A stretch of DNA of 64,000 nucleotides from Glycocaulis abyssi (GCF_041429775.1 NZ_CP163421.1:2629001-2693000), one strand, 5' to 3'; counted from the stretch's first letter, positions 38,560-48,023 are shown. Translations and numbers: made by a program. Notes: generated from the sequence alone by a model not told the origin.

Positions 38560-40365
38560 ATGAGTGACAGCCTTGTCAGACCTTTTGCCAGTCTTGACTG
38601 GAGCGATCCGGGCACGCCGCGCGCGGCTGGCGGTGATGTCTATTTTTCTGCCCAGGACGGGTTGGCCGAGACGCGGGCCGTGTTTCTGGGCGGCTGCCGT
38701 CTTCAGGAGCGTTTTGCCGCTGGCGGAACCATTATCATTGGTGAACTGGGCTTTGGCACGGGGCTGAATTTTCTCGCCGCGTGGCAGTTGTTCGATGAGG
38801 TGGCGCCCGCCGGTGCCCGGCTGCATTTCGTCTCGCTGGAAGGCTTTCCCTTAAGCGCTGCCGATGCGCGGCGCGCGCTATCAGCTTTTGGTGAGTTGCA
38901 GGGCAAGGCGGGCGAGTTGGCAGATCAGTGGCCCTCACCCTTGAAAGGCCCGCACATGCGGGTGTTTGCAGGCGGGCGGGTGGTGTTGAGCGTATTTCAC
39001 GACACGGTCGAGGCGGCGCTGGCACAGATGGATTTTGCCGCCGATGCCTGGTTCCTTGACGGATTTGCGCCGTCCCTGAATGGCGAGATGTGGTCGCCGG
39101 AGGTGTTTGCTCACATTGCCCGCCTGTCCAAGTCCGGTACGCGTCTTGGCACGTTTACGGTGGCCGGTGCGGTCCGGCGGGGCCTGCAGGCGGTGGGCTT
39201 CCAGATAGAAAAAGTGCCGGGCTTTGGCCGTAAGCGCGAGCGGCTTGAAGGCGTTTTTGCGGGCGAAGCCCATGTCTCCCCGCAAGCATTGCCTGGCAGA
39301 GTGGCCATCATTGGCGGCGGCATAGCGGCGGCAAGCCTTGCACGCGCCCTGACGGCTCGCGGCGTCACGCCTGTCGTCATTGCACAGGGCGGTTGGGGGA
39401 CAGGCGCGTCGGGCGGCCCGGCGGCCCTGTTCACGCCTCGCCTTGAGGCTGCAGACCGGCCCCATGTCCGCGCGACCTTAAGCGCATTCGATTATGCCCG
39501 CGCGCTCTATGAGGGGATGGACGGGTTTCATGCATCCGGAGTCTTTCGCGCGCCCTCTGGCAATGACGGCGCGGGGCGGCTGGCGCGCATCGCCACGATG
39601 ATGGAAGGCGCGGGCGTCGCTGTTCAGGGCGATGGGCTGGCGCTGGAGCGGACAGGCTGGGTAGAGCCGTTGCGGCTTTTGACCGCGCTTGCCGGTAATG
39701 TGCCGGTTCTCGATGCGTATGCAGCGCAGGCCGCGCCGCTGCCGGGCGGTGGCTGGCAGGTGCTGGACGCACAGCGGTGCGTACTGACCGAGGCAGAAAC
39801 GCTTATCCTCGCACCCGGCGCAGATGCCCTGCCGGACGGGCTGGAGGTTCACCTGCCAGTCGAGGCCCTGCCGGGCCAGATCGCGCGCTTTGCCTATGAT
39901 GGTCCGGCAATTCCTCAGCCCATGGCCTGGGGGCATTATCTGGCGCCGCTAGAAGATGGATCCGTGCTGGCGGGCGCGACCCATGAGCGTGGCCAGAGCC
40001 TCCCACCAGAGCAGGCGGCTGAGGACATACGCGCAGCGGTGAGCGCGTTTGATCCGGGTGTTGGGGCAGGGCTGGGAGAGGTTCTGGAGCACTGGGGCGC
40101 GGTGCGCTGCGTGCTGCCGGATCGGCTGCCGGCGGCGGGTCAGGCGGTGCGCGCCGATGCCAGCGCAGTGGATCGGCTTTACGTGCTCACAGGATTTGGC
40201 GCGCGCGGCTTTGCCCATGCGCCGCTGCTGGCCGAGCATGTGGCGAGCCTGATATGCGGTGAACCCTCCCCGCTGGAGCGCTCTGGCGCGGCCAGTCTCG
40301 ACCCGGCCCGCTTCGCCTTAAGAGCGTTGCGCAGACAGGGAAAATCACCGCTCCAGGAAAGCTGA
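38560..40365 (+). CDS. mnmC: Bifunctional tRNA mnm5s2U34 methyltransferase/FAD oxidoreductase MnmC
   Basis: MnmC removes the carboxymethyl group and then methylates to give mnm5s2U34 in tRNA wobble positions. The N-terminal methyltransferase has GELGFGTGLNFL and the acid motif WFLDGFAPSLNGEMWS; the C-terminal FAD domain starts at VAIIGGGIAAASLA. Length 601, close to the usual size. Confidence 0.95.
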   Translation: MSDSLVRPFASLDWSDPGTPRAAGGDVYFSAQDGLAETRAVFLGGCRLQERFAAGGTIIIGELGFGTGLNFLAAWQLFDEVAPAGARLHFVSLEGFPLSAADARRALSAFGELQGKAGELADQWPSPLKGPHMRVFAGGRVVLSVFHDTVEAALAQMDFAADAWFLDGFAPSLNGEMWSPEVFAHIARLSKSGTRLGTFTVAGAVRRGLQAVGFQIEKVPGFGRKRERLEGVFAGEAHVSPQALPGRVAIIGGGIAAASLARALTARGVTPVVIAQGGWGTGASGGPAALFTPRLEAADRPHVRATLSAFDYARALYEGMDGFHASGVFRAPSGNDGAGRLARIATMMEGAGVAVQGDGLALERTGWVEPLRLLTALAGNVPVLDAYAAQAAPLPGGGWQVLDAQRCVLTEAETLILAPGADALPDGLEVHLPVEALPGQIARFAYDGPAIPQPMAWGHYLAPLEDGSVLAGATHERGQSLPPEQAAEDIRAAVSAFDPGVGAGLGEVLEHWGAVRCVLPDRLPAAGQAVRADASAVDRLYVLTGFGARGFAHAPLLAEHVASLICGEPSPLERSGAASLDPARFALRALRRQGKSPLQES

Positions 40366-40430
40366 TCCGGTCTGAAGCTTGCACATCACGTCCCTGAGGC
40401 CAGGCAGTCTGGCCCGTAACGGGACGTTTC

Positions 40431-41279
40431 ATGACACTGCCGCTGGACACATCAACGCTTCCGGCCCGCCCCGCAAGGGCTGCGGACCGGCGCGTGCGTG
40501 CGCGGCATATCTGGTTTTTGAACTCCGCCTTTGACCGGATCGGGTTTGACACCGCGCTGGAGCGTATTGTCCGGCGCGATCCTGAACGGCCCTTCGCTTT
40601 TGTGGTTACGCCCAATGTCGACCACCTTGTGCGCCTGTCGCGCGGGGGCGAGCTTGCTCCGCTTTATGCGCAGGCCTGGCTGACCGTGTGTGATAGCCGC
40701 GTGCTGGAACTGATCGCGGCCTTTTCAGGCGAAGAGGTGGAGGTCACGCCGGGCTCTGACCTGACGGCGGCCCTGTTTGAGCACGCCATCGATCCGGCCG
40801 AGCCGGTGGTGGTGATTGGCGGGGACGGCGATGTCATCGAGGGCGTTACCGCGCGCTTCGGCCTGAAAGACGTGCGCTGGCACCAGCCGCCCATGGGGCT
40901 GCGTACCAATCCTGAGGCCGTTGCCGAGTGCGCGGCCTTTGTGGCGGCCAACCCGGCGCGTTTCGTCTTCCTGTGTGTCGGTTCGCCCCAGCAGGAAATG
41001 ATCGCGGCAGCGTGTATCGAGCGCGGTGACTGCACCGGCGTCGGCCTGTGCGTGGGCGCATCGCTCGATTTTCTGTCGGGCAAGACGCAGCGCGCGCCGC
41101 AATGGATGCAGAGTGCGCGGCTGGAATGGCTGCACCGCCTGTTGGAGGAGCCAAAACGCATGTGGCGGCGCTATCTGGTCGATGGCCCGCAAGTCCTGCT
41201 CATCTGGTGGGAGTGGCGCCGGGCGCGGGCCAAGTTGCGCGCGTTTGAAAAATCCTTCTCTGCCCGGCTGGGTGCCTGA
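40431..41279 (+). CDS. WecG/TagA/CpsF-family glycosyltransferase
   Basis: The protein has the conserved family pattern: VVTPNVDHLVRLS, VCDSRVLELI, LCVGSPQQEM, and ASLDFLSGKTQRAPQWM with RLLEEPKRMWRRYL. These enzymes transfer N-acetylmannosamine-type sugars to polyprenol-linked acceptors for surface polysaccharides. No other polysaccharide genes surround it, so the acceptor is unknown. Length 282. Confidence 0.9.
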   Translation: MTLPLDTSTLPARPARAADRRVRARHIWFLNSAFDRIGFDTALERIVRRDPERPFAFVVTPNVDHLVRLSRGGELAPLYAQAWLTVCDSRVLELIAAFSGEEVEVTPGSDLTAALFEHAIDPAEPVVVIGGDGDVIEGVTARFGLKDVRWHQPPMGLRTNPEAVAECAAFVAANPARFVFLCVGSPQQEMIAAACIERGDCTGVGLCVGASLDFLSGKTQRAPQWMQSARLEWLHRLLEEPKRMWRRYLVDGPQVLLIWWEWRRARAKLRAFEKSFSARLGA

Positions 41280-41365
41280 CCGGCGCACTTGATCCATGGC
41301 GCAATAGCCGCTTGTCTTGTGAAACCCGCTATGCGGGAGAGCACTAGCAGGCGGGGGCCTAACTC

Positions 41366-41809
41366 ATGTCGATCAAGCCTGAGCGGCCATCGCGCCGTGA
41401 TTTTTCATGGTTTCATACCTTGCGGGTGCGCTGGGCCGAGACCGACCCGCAAGGCATTGTCTTCAACGGCAATTATTTTCTCTATTTCGATGTCGCGCTG
41501 ACCGAGTACTGGCGCGCGGCGGGCATCAACCTGCCCGATGACCTGACGGCGGAGGGAAGCGAATCCTTCGCCGTCAGTGCTCATGCCGATTTCTACGCGC
41601 CTGCCGTGTTTGACGAGCTGATCGAGATCGGGGTGACGCTGGAGCGTGTGGGTAACAGCTCGGCGACGTTCCGCCTTGGCATATTCAGAGGCGATGAGGC
41701 GCTCACCGGCGGGCGGATGATCTATGCCTGGGCGACGACCACGCTGCCGCGCACGCCCTGCCCGCCGCCAGCTTCGCTGATCGGGAAGCTGCAGGCGATG
41801 CAGCGTTAG
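41366..41809 (+). CDS. Acyl-CoA thioesterase, hotdog fold (4HBT-type)
   Basis: The 147-residue protein has the 4-hydroxybenzoyl-CoA-thioesterase-like active site RWAETDPQGIVFNGNYF, with the catalytic aspartate. It ends near a short helix. The substrate could be a medium-chain or aromatic acyl-CoA. Confidence 0.85.
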   Translation: MSIKPERPSRRDFSWFHTLRVRWAETDPQGIVFNGNYFLYFDVALTEYWRAAGINLPDDLTAEGSESFAVSAHADFYAPAVFDELIEIGVTLERVGNSSATFRLGIFRGDEALTGGRMIYAWATTTLPRTPCPPPASLIGKLQAMQR

Positions 41810-41820
41810 GGGTCCAGGCC

Positions 41821-42573
41821 CTAGCGCCCGCTCTGCCGGGCTGCGTGGAGCACCCGGCGCAGGCGCAAGACCAGCAGGATCAGGCCGGACAGCGTGAACA
41901 GAAGCGCAAATCCGGCAGCGCTGATGAGAAGCGGATTGTTGATATTGCTGCCATCACGGTAATCCATGATGTGCAGGCGCCAGAACACGTCGAACAGGCG
42001 CCAGGTGTCGGATCGGCGCGAGACGATTTGGCCTGTGTCGGGCGCGATGAAGATCATCCGTCCGTCATCACCGTCGATAGCGACCCGCCATACCGGCACC
42101 GGCCCGGCATAGTACCAGGGCGCTTCCTCAAGCCATTCTGCTGTTCCGGCTGTTCCAGGCCCCGCGTAATCGCCGTGTGCGACAGCCTGCGCGCCTGCCG
42201 CATCGAGAGGGGTCAGGAGGCGTGTTGTGCCGGCATCAATGAGGGCCGTCCGGTCACCGGACTGCAGCAGCCAGGCCGGGCTGGAAAGGTGGGAAACGAG
42301 GCGCGCGCTGTCGAGCGTGCGGAAACCAGCTGCCCGGGCAGCGGCAGCCAGCTCCGTCACAGTGCCGGGTTCTACCGCCAGCGGCGCCGCTGGCGCCATG
42401 CGGTGTTCGCCGCGCACCTCGCCTATCGGCATAAGGGCCATGCCGAAACCACCGCCAATCCAGAGCAATACCTGAAGCCCGACGACAAGCGCCGACCATT
42501 TATGGACCCGCACCACCCATCTCTGGAATTTCACTATGCCATCCCGCCTTTTGCCGTCAGCTTTCATGTGCAC
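41821..42573 (-). CDS. PepSY-domain membrane protein
   Basis: The 250-residue protein has an N-terminal helix (WSALVVGLQVLLWIGGGFG), a periplasmic region with a PepSY-like fold (VWRVAIDGDDGRMIFIAPDTGQIVSRR), and a C-terminal membrane helix (FALLFTLSGLILLVL). Such proteins are found near TonB receptors and reductases and may reduce siderophores. No such partner lies next to it. Confidence 0.72.
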   Translation of the reverse strand: MHMKADGKRRDGIVKFQRWVVRVHKWSALVVGLQVLLWIGGGFGMALMPIGEVRGEHRMAPAAPLAVEPGTVTELAAAARAAGFRTLDSARLVSHLSSPAWLLQSGDRTALIDAGTTRLLTPLDAAGAQAVAHGDYAGPGTAGTAEWLEEAPWYYAGPVPVWRVAIDGDDGRMIFIAPDTGQIVSRRSDTWRLFDVFWRLHIMDYRDGSNINNPLLISAAGFALLFTLSGLILLVLRLRRVLHAARQSGR

Positions 42574-42647
42574 GGGCTGAGGGGTTCATGCAAGCTGCGA
42601 AGCTGCCGGTGCCGTGCGCAGGCGGAAACTGTGGATGTCACTGGAAA

Positions 42648-42725
<78 letters not shown>

Positions 42726-42803
42726 GGTCCGCAATACTGCCTGCGAAGCGAGCGGGCGATATAGCCCGCCCCTACGCCTCGCGCAAGCGTTCGTGCTGAA
42801 GGT

Positions 42804-43172
42804 TTACGCCGCTTCCATGGCGCGGGCGACTTCGTCGACCAGATCGCGCAGGTGGAAAGGCTTGGAGAGCACTTTGGCCTCGCGTCTGGCCGACAGCCCC
42901 GCATTGAGGGCGACGGCGGCAAAGCCGGTAATGAACATGATTTTCAGGCCCGGATCGATCTCGGCGGCACGGCGTGCCAGCTCGATTCCGTCAACGCCGG
43001 GCATCACGATATCGGTGAGCAGAAGCTCGAACGCACCGGCTTCACTGCCCAGCGCATCAAGGCCCTCTTCACCGTCGGCCACGCTTTCCACCTCATGCCC
43101 GGCGCGGGTCAGCGCCTTGGCGAGGAAGTCACGCATGGAATCGTCGTCTTCTGCGAGCAGTATCTTGGCCAT
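42804..43172 (-). CDS. cpdR: Response regulator CpdR
   Basis: CpdR is a single-domain receiver that, when unphosphorylated, localises ClpXP and promotes degradation of CtrA and other cell-cycle factors. The 122-residue protein has Asp54 in LLTDIVMPG and the diagnostic segments MFITGFAAVALN and AKVLSKPFHLRDLVDEV. I start at 43172, where GAGGGG is well placed. The divergent N-formylglutamate amidohydrolase is its neighbour, as I recall for Caulobacter. Confidence 0.92.
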   Translation of the reverse strand: MAKILLAEDDDSMRDFLAKALTRAGHEVESVADGEEGLDALGSEAGAFELLLTDIVMPGVDGIELARRAAEIDPGLKIMFITGFAAVALNAGLSARREAKVLSKPFHLRDLVDEVARAMEAA

Positions 43173-43328
43173 GGCCATCCCCTCTGGAGTATTTTTATCC
43201 ACCGCAAAGCCACTCTAGGGCAAGGAGGTAAAATTCCGTTGAACGCCGCGACCCTTACTGCAGAGATTTTTCGTTCTGCAGTGATGCTTGGTGATTGACG
43301 CTGCAGACATGCGCGCGATGATGGCTCC

Positions 43329-44204
43329 ATGAACGTTTCTTCCTCCCGTTGTACACCTGCCGCCAGGCCGGAAGCTGTCGAGGTGCTGCGTCCGGCAGAG
43401 CGCCTGTCGCCTGTCGTGTTTGCCTCGCCCCATTCGGGTGCCTGCTATAGCGAGCGGTTTCTTCAGCAGGCTGCGTTGCCGCTGAAAGTGCTGCGCAGAT
43501 CGGAAGATGCGCATATCGATGTGCTGTTCGGGCCGGTTACCGGCCTTGGCGCGCCGCTGGTGCGTGCGCTGTTCCCGCGATCCTATGTCGATCCCAACCG
43601 CGCCGAGCATGAGCTGGACCCGGTCCTGTTCGGACCGCAGGCGCATGCGCTGTGTGGCCAGACCAGCCAGAGGGCGTCGGCCGGGCTGGGCGTTATTCCC
43701 CGCCTCGCCGGGGAGGGTAATGCGATTTATGAGGCGATGCTGCCACTGGAGGAGGCGTTTGAGCGCCTGGCATCGTGCTACCGCCCTTATCATGCCGCGC
43801 TGGCGGGTGAGCTGACTGCGGCCCGCGAGGCGTTTGGACAGTCAATCCTGATCGATTGCCATTCCATGCCAGCGGCGAGCGCAAGGGGGGCCGATATCGT
43901 TCTGGGGGACCGGTTTGGCTCTTCCTGTGTGCCGGACCTGACGGGAAATGCCGAGCGGATATTGCGCTCCCTGGGCTTCAAGGTGGTACGTAACCGGCCC
44001 TATGCGGGCGGGTTTGCTGCCGAGCACTATGGCCTGCCTGCTGAAGGCCGCCACGCCTTGCAGATCGAGATCAGCCGTGCGCTCTACATGGACGAGCGGT
44101 CACTCGAACCCCATCAGGGCTTCGACCCCCTCAAGGCGCGGCTGGAAGCCTTTGCCGCTGCCCTTGTAGACGCCTGCCGGCCGCAATCACTCGCTGCAGA
44201 ATAA
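43329..44204 (+). CDS. N-formylglutamate amidohydrolase
   Basis: This enzyme hydrolyses N-formylglutamate to glutamate and formate in histidine degradation. The family pattern is visible: VFASPHSGACYS, SYVDPNRAEHELDP, IDCHSMPA and RPYAGGFAAEHYG. Length 291. It is divergent from cpdR and upstream of the XRE regulator. Confidence 0.9.
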   Translation: MNVSSSRCTPAARPEAVEVLRPAERLSPVVFASPHSGACYSERFLQQAALPLKVLRRSEDAHIDVLFGPVTGLGAPLVRALFPRSYVDPNRAEHELDPVLFGPQAHALCGQTSQRASAGLGVIPRLAGEGNAIYEAMLPLEEAFERLASCYRPYHAALAGELTAAREAFGQSILIDCHSMPAASARGADIVLGDRFGSSCVPDLTGNAERILRSLGFKVVRNRPYAGGFAAEHYGLPAEGRHALQIEISRALYMDERSLEPHQGFDPLKARLEAFAAALVDACRPQSLAAE

Positions 44205-44229
44205 ACCATAAGTTGTTATTAACCTCAAA

Positions 44230-44265
44230 GCACGCTAATGATAAGCGTGCGGCGCGAATCGCGCC
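44230..44265 (+). promoter_or_regulatory. Two tandem inverted repeats upstream of the XRE regulator
   Basis: GCACGCT...AGCGTGC (44230-44250) and GGCGCGAATCGCGCC (44251-44265) are adjacent perfect or near-perfect palindromes, 26 bases before the regulator's ATG. They could be operator sites for autoregulation, or 3'-end hairpins of the upstream transcript. No U tract follows. Confidence 0.45.
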
Positions 44266-44290
44266 CGTCAGGCGGAGGCGATGAGGGAAG

Positions 44291-44725
44291 ATGCAGCCAC
44301 AATTGAGAGACGATGCAGTCCAGCCTGCCCAGCGTCCGGATATCGACCGCCATGTCGGCGAGCGTCTGCGGCGGCGCAGACGGCTTCTGGGCCTGACCCA
44401 GAAAGAGCTGGCCGAGCGTGTCGGCATACGCTTTCAGCAGATCCACAAATACGAGACCGGGATCAACCGGATGTCGGCCAGCCGGTTGTTCGAGATCGCC
44501 GAAGCGCTGGGCGCGCCGGTTGAACATTTCTATGACGGCCTGAAGAGCGATGGCGCGAGCCGCGACATGCAGGGCGATCTACTCTCCCGGCGCGAGACAA
44601 TGGAGCTGGTCAGGGCCTATTACCGGCTGGGGCGTGCGCCGCGCCAGCGCCTGCTTGAGCTGGCCAAAACGCTCCAGAGCGCGCTTGACCCGTCCTTGCG
44701 CAATAGCGATACCGGACGGGCCTGA
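44291..44725 (+). CDS. XRE-family transcriptional regulator
   Basis: The 144-residue protein has an XRE helix-turn-helix: GERLRRRRRLLGLTQKELAE, then IRFQQIHKYETGINRMSASRL. A C-terminal part after residue 95 is helical (RETMELVRAYYRLGRAPRQRLLEL). It is the type found near cpdR in relatives. The target genes are unknown. Confidence 0.82.
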   Translation: MQPQLRDDAVQPAQRPDIDRHVGERLRRRRRLLGLTQKELAERVGIRFQQIHKYETGINRMSASRLFEIAEALGAPVEHFYDGLKSDGASRDMQGDLLSRRETMELVRAYYRLGRAPRQRLLELAKTLQSALDPSLRNSDTGRA

Positions 44726-44793
44726 CGCCGCGCCGCCAGCTTTCAGGCAGGAGATACCCGTGCGGCGCACCAGCCTGAAGCGGGGGACCAGCC

Positions 44794-45597
44794 TTGAACC
44801 GATACGAGAGCGATACCGCCCTGCTGGGCGTTCTGGCGGACGCTGCGCGCGCAGCCAGCCTTCCCCATTTCCGCAACGGTGTTGCCGCTGACAACAAGGC
44901 GGTCAGCGGTTTTGATCCCGTAACGGCCGCCGACAAGGCCGCCGAGGCGGCCATACGCGCCCTTTTGGCCGAACACCGGCCCGAAGACGGTGTTCTCGGC
45001 GAGGAGGAAGCGGCCAAGCCGTCACGCTCTGGCCGGACATGGATCGTCGATCCCATTGATGGTACGCGCGCCTTTCTCGCCGGATTGCCAAGCTGGTGCG
45101 TACTGATTGCACTGGTGGAGGAGGATGGCCCGGTCCTGTCGGTGATTGATCAGCCCCATATCGGCGAGCGGTTTTTTGGCTCCACCGGGCGGGCGGGGCG
45201 GAGCGCCCATGTCGAACGTGGCGGTGAGCGCCTGGCCTTGAAGGTGCGTGCAGGGCGCGCTCTTGGCAAAGCGATAGGGGAAACGACCGACCCTTACCTG
45301 TTCGAGGGTGATGAGGCCGGAGTGTTCGAGACGGTACGCAGCCGCGCGCGCCTGATGCGCTACGGGCTGGATGCCTATGGCTATGCGATGGTGGCGCAAG
45401 GGGGGGTGGATTTCGTCATCGAGTCCGGGCTGATGAGCTGGGACGTTGCAGCCCTTGTGCCGGTAGTTGAGGGTGCGGGCGGTATTCTCACCGACTGGCA
45501 AGGGCGTCCGGCCCATGAGGGCGGACAGGTCGTGGCGGCCGCCAATGCGGACCTGCATGGCGAGCTGCTGGCCCTGCTGGCCCCGGCCGCGCTCTAG
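44794..45597 (+). CDS. hisN: Histidinol-phosphatase HisN (inositol monophosphatase family)
   Basis: HisN removes phosphate from histidinol phosphate. The protein has the metal and active-site motifs of the family: GEEEA, IVDPIDGTRAF and SWDVAALVPVVEGAGG. Length 267. Its stop (TAG) overlaps that of the convergent gene in CTAG. An inositol-monophosphatase role is possible, but HisN fits best. Confidence 0.88.
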   Translation: MNRYESDTALLGVLADAARAASLPHFRNGVAADNKAVSGFDPVTAADKAAEAAIRALLAEHRPEDGVLGEEEAAKPSRSGRTWIVDPIDGTRAFLAGLPSWCVLIALVEEDGPVLSVIDQPHIGERFFGSTGRAGRSAHVERGGERLALKVRAGRALGKAIGETTDPYLFEGDEAGVFETVRSRARLMRYGLDAYGYAMVAQGGVDFVIESGLMSWDVAALVPVVEGAGGILTDWQGRPAHEGGQVVAAANADLHGELLALLAPAAL

Positions 45598-46286
45598 CGG
45601 GTTTCCACCACGATGCGTTCAGGCGGTGCTTCGAGCACTATTTCGCCGCCTAAGCGGGCAATCCGCCCCGTCATGCGCAGATAGAGCGTATCGTGCAGCG
45701 CGCCCAGCGCGCGGCGCTCCCCGCGCGCTGTCACATGCCAGCCATCGGGCGCCGGGCCGTCAAACCGGAATACGATGACGTCAAAGCGTGGTGCCATCAG
45801 GGCGGCGAGCCCCATGCTGGCGCGTTGAAGCTGGTCCAGCTCGCGCACCAGCGCTGCCATATCCGAAATGCTGTAGCGCGTGCCGCTGGCTGGCGTATGA
45901 AACTCCAGGCGGATGGCCGGTAGCGGGTTGTCACCATCGTGCAGCAGGCGCGTGGCGCGGGTGACAGAACCGGCAGTGTGCGCTTCGGGCGGCAGGACCA
46001 GATAACCGCCCGCATCGACGCCGACCGCCAGAAGGCGGGCATCGGGCGCTTCCAGCCAGAATCCTGACCTGTCCGCGGCCTCAGCCGGGGCCGGGTCCAG
46101 CCGGTAGACGGGTGTGAACGCGGCTTCGCCATCCTCATAACGCGCCGTGTATTGGCGCCAGAACGGTAATAGCCGGTCTGCCGGATAGGGATTGAGGGCG
46201 GATGCCGGAGGCGGCCCGGCCATGGCTGGTGCGCACCAGCCGAGCAGGGCGCTCGCCAGTAGCAGGCTAAGCGCAGACCGGATCAC
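45594..46286 (-). CDS. Hypothetical secreted protein
   Basis: The 230-residue product has a signal peptide (LLLASALLGWCAPAMAGPPP). The mature part has no recognised domain. It overlaps the upstream methyltransferase-like gene's 3' end by four bases (ATGA), so the two form an operon. Confidence 0.6.
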   Translation of the reverse strand: MIRSALSLLLASALLGWCAPAMAGPPPASALNPYPADRLLPFWRQYTARYEDGEAAFTPVYRLDPAPAEAADRSGFWLEAPDARLLAVGVDAGGYLVLPPEAHTAGSVTRATRLLHDGDNPLPAIRLEFHTPASGTRYSISDMAALVRELDQLQRASMGLAALMAPRFDVIVFRFDGPAPDGWHVTARGERRALGALHDTLYLRMTGRIARLGGEIVLEAPPERIVVETR

Positions 46287-47296
46287 TCAGCCCCCGCATT
46301 CCCCGGCTTGCGGAACAGCAGCGTCATCCGGTCGGACTCGCCAATGGACTCATAGGGCGCGCGGTCAAAATCCGGGTCGGGCTCTTCCCCGCGCGGCGCG
46401 GACAGGAGGACGGGCGGCAGTGTCCAGACGCCGAACGGATGGTCGGCCGTGTCAGCCGGGTTGGCGTTGACTTCAGAGGAACCCACCAGTTCGAACCCGG
46501 CCTCTGTGGCCAGCGCGATGACATAGTCTTCCTGCACATAGCCGGTGGCGGCACGCGGGTCCTGCGGCTGACTGGCGGGCAGGCGGTGCTCCACCACACC
46601 CAGAACGCCGCCGGGGCGCAGGGCCGCGTAGAAATCGGCAAACGCCTTCTCCTCAAAGCCGCGCGCCATCCAGTTGTGCACATTGCGGAAGGTCAGGACC
46701 GCGTCGGCGCTCCCTTCTGGCACGATCGGGCCTGTGTCGGGGCCGAAGGCAGCAATCTCGATCTCGCCAAAAAGCGGCGCGGAAAAGCGCTCGGCATAGC
46801 CATCGATAAAGGCTTGTGTCTGTTCGCTGCCTGCGGGGTCGAAATGCGCCGCCACGTATGAGCCGCCATTGGCGGCAATCCACGGGGCGAGCACTTGCGT
46901 GTACCAGCCGCCCGCCGGCCAGATTTCGACCAATGTGCCAGACGGATCAACGCCAAAGAATTCAAGCGTTTCAAGCGGGTTGCGCCAGACATCGCGCGCC
47001 ACGGCATCGGCCCGCCATTCGCCCGCCACGGCCCAGGCGAGCGAGCCAGTCTCCGGTTCGGTGGACAGGCTGGCAGTGTCGTCCGGTGTATCGCTGGCCG
47101 GGATATCGGCTTCAGGTGCGTCCGGCTCGGCGTCTTCGATATCCGCCTCGTCATCGATATCGGGTGAGAGCGATGCCCCGACCGCATCATCGGTGTCGAT
47201 GGCGGCGGGCGCCGGTGCTTCGGTGTCCGAACTGTCCCCGCACGCCATCAGGGGCAGGCACAGGGCAAGAGCAGAGACGGTGACGAGAAGGCGCAT
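46283..47296 (-). CDS. Lipoprotein with SAM-methyltransferase-like domain
   Basis: The start at 47296 gives a lipoprotein signal (LLVTVSALALCLPLMACGD) and an acidic, Pro/Asp/Glu-rich linker (about residues 20-75). After this comes a methyltransferase-like Rossmann fold with LVEIWPAGGWYTQVLAPW and AVLTFRNVHNWM, resembling COG4798-type predicted methyltransferases. Enzymatic activity at the cell surface is unproven. Confidence 0.72.
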   Translation of the reverse strand: MRLLVTVSALALCLPLMACGDSSDTEAPAPAAIDTDDAVGASLSPDIDDEADIEDAEPDAPEADIPASDTPDDTASLSTEPETGSLAWAVAGEWRADAVARDVWRNPLETLEFFGVDPSGTLVEIWPAGGWYTQVLAPWIAANGGSYVAAHFDPAGSEQTQAFIDGYAERFSAPLFGEIEIAAFGPDTGPIVPEGSADAVLTFRNVHNWMARGFEEKAFADFYAALRPGGVLGVVEHRLPASQPQDPRAATGYVQEDYVIALATEAGFELVGSSEVNANPADTADHPFGVWTLPPVLLSAPRGEEPDPDFDRAPYESIGESDRMTLLFRKPGNAGAE

Positions 47297-47389
47297 GCGG
47301 CAAATCCCCTTGGCATGATGTCGTGTTCTTTGCGCCAGACTAGCGCTGCAATCGCTGACGGCAAAATCGCAAAACACCAAAACGGCCCT

Positions 47390-47418
47390 CTTGCGCACCC
47401 CGAAAGCTGCACCCATGT
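47390..47418 (+). promoter_or_regulatory. Sigma-32-like promoter of hsp20
   Basis: CTTG (47390-47393) and CCCATGT (47412-47418) match the alphaproteobacterial heat-shock consensus CTTG-N17/18-CYTATnT, with an 18-base spacer. A start near 47425 would give a leader of about 130 bases. Confidence 0.65.
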
Positions 47419-47424
47419 CAGTAT

Positions 47425-47555
47425 CACCGGGGTGCCTTTCGGGCTCCGGCGAGTAATGGAAACCTTGATGTCCGCCTTTGGTCCCGTGCGCTCAGTCGAG
47501 GCGCGGACATGTCACCGGAGGGCATCGAACTGATCGCTTCTGAAGGAGGATCTTC
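47425..47555 (+). promoter_or_regulatory. ROSE-like RNA thermometer in the hsp20 leader
   Basis: The last hairpin (47532-47552) sequesters the ribosome site AGGAGG, with TCGCT matching the ROSE motif UYGCU and a bulged G opposite the SD. The upper stem ATGTCCGC/GCGGACAT (47468-47475 and 47503-47510) adds structure upstream. Such leaders repress small heat-shock genes at low temperature in alphaproteobacteria. Confidence 0.75.
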
Positions 47556-48023
47556 ATGCGTACCATCGACTACACGCCGCTTTACCGCACGATTGTCGGC
47601 TTTGACCGTCTGGCCAATATGATCAACTCGGCGGCCAAGCAGGAAACGGGTAATGGCTACCCGCCCTACAATATCGAACAACTCAGCGAGCACGAGTATG
47701 TCATCGAATTGGCCGTGGCCGGGTTTGGTGACAATGATCTCGACGTTCAGGTGCAGGAAAACGTGCTGACGGTGTCTGGCAAGCGCGAAAGCGATGACAG
47801 CGAACCGCGCCAGTTCATCCATCGCGGCATTGCCGAGCGCTCCTTCGAGCGCCGCTTCCATCTGGCCGACCATATCCAGGTGCGCGATGCGCGCCTTGAA
47901 AACGGCCTTCTGGTGCTGCGCCTCGAGCGCGAGATACCTGAAGCGAAAAAACCGCGCCAGATCGCCATTAATGGCAAGTCCGGCGCCAAGCTGATCAGCG
48001 GTTCCAAGACCAAGGCCGCGTAA
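47556..48023 (+). CDS. Small heat-shock protein Hsp20 (IbpA-type)
   Basis: The 155-residue protein has the alpha-crystallin domain (YVIELAVAGFGDNDLDVQV, NVLTVSGKRES, and GLLVLRLEREIPE). It is a holdase chaperone. Its translation is likely gated by the preceding ROSE-like leader, and a terminator follows. Confidence 0.95.
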   Translation: MRTIDYTPLYRTIVGFDRLANMINSAAKQETGNGYPPYNIEQLSEHEYVIELAVAGFGDNDLDVQVQENVLTVSGKRESDDSEPRQFIHRGIAERSFERRFHLADHIQVRDARLENGLLVLRLEREIPEAKKPRQIAINGKSGAKLISGSKTKAA

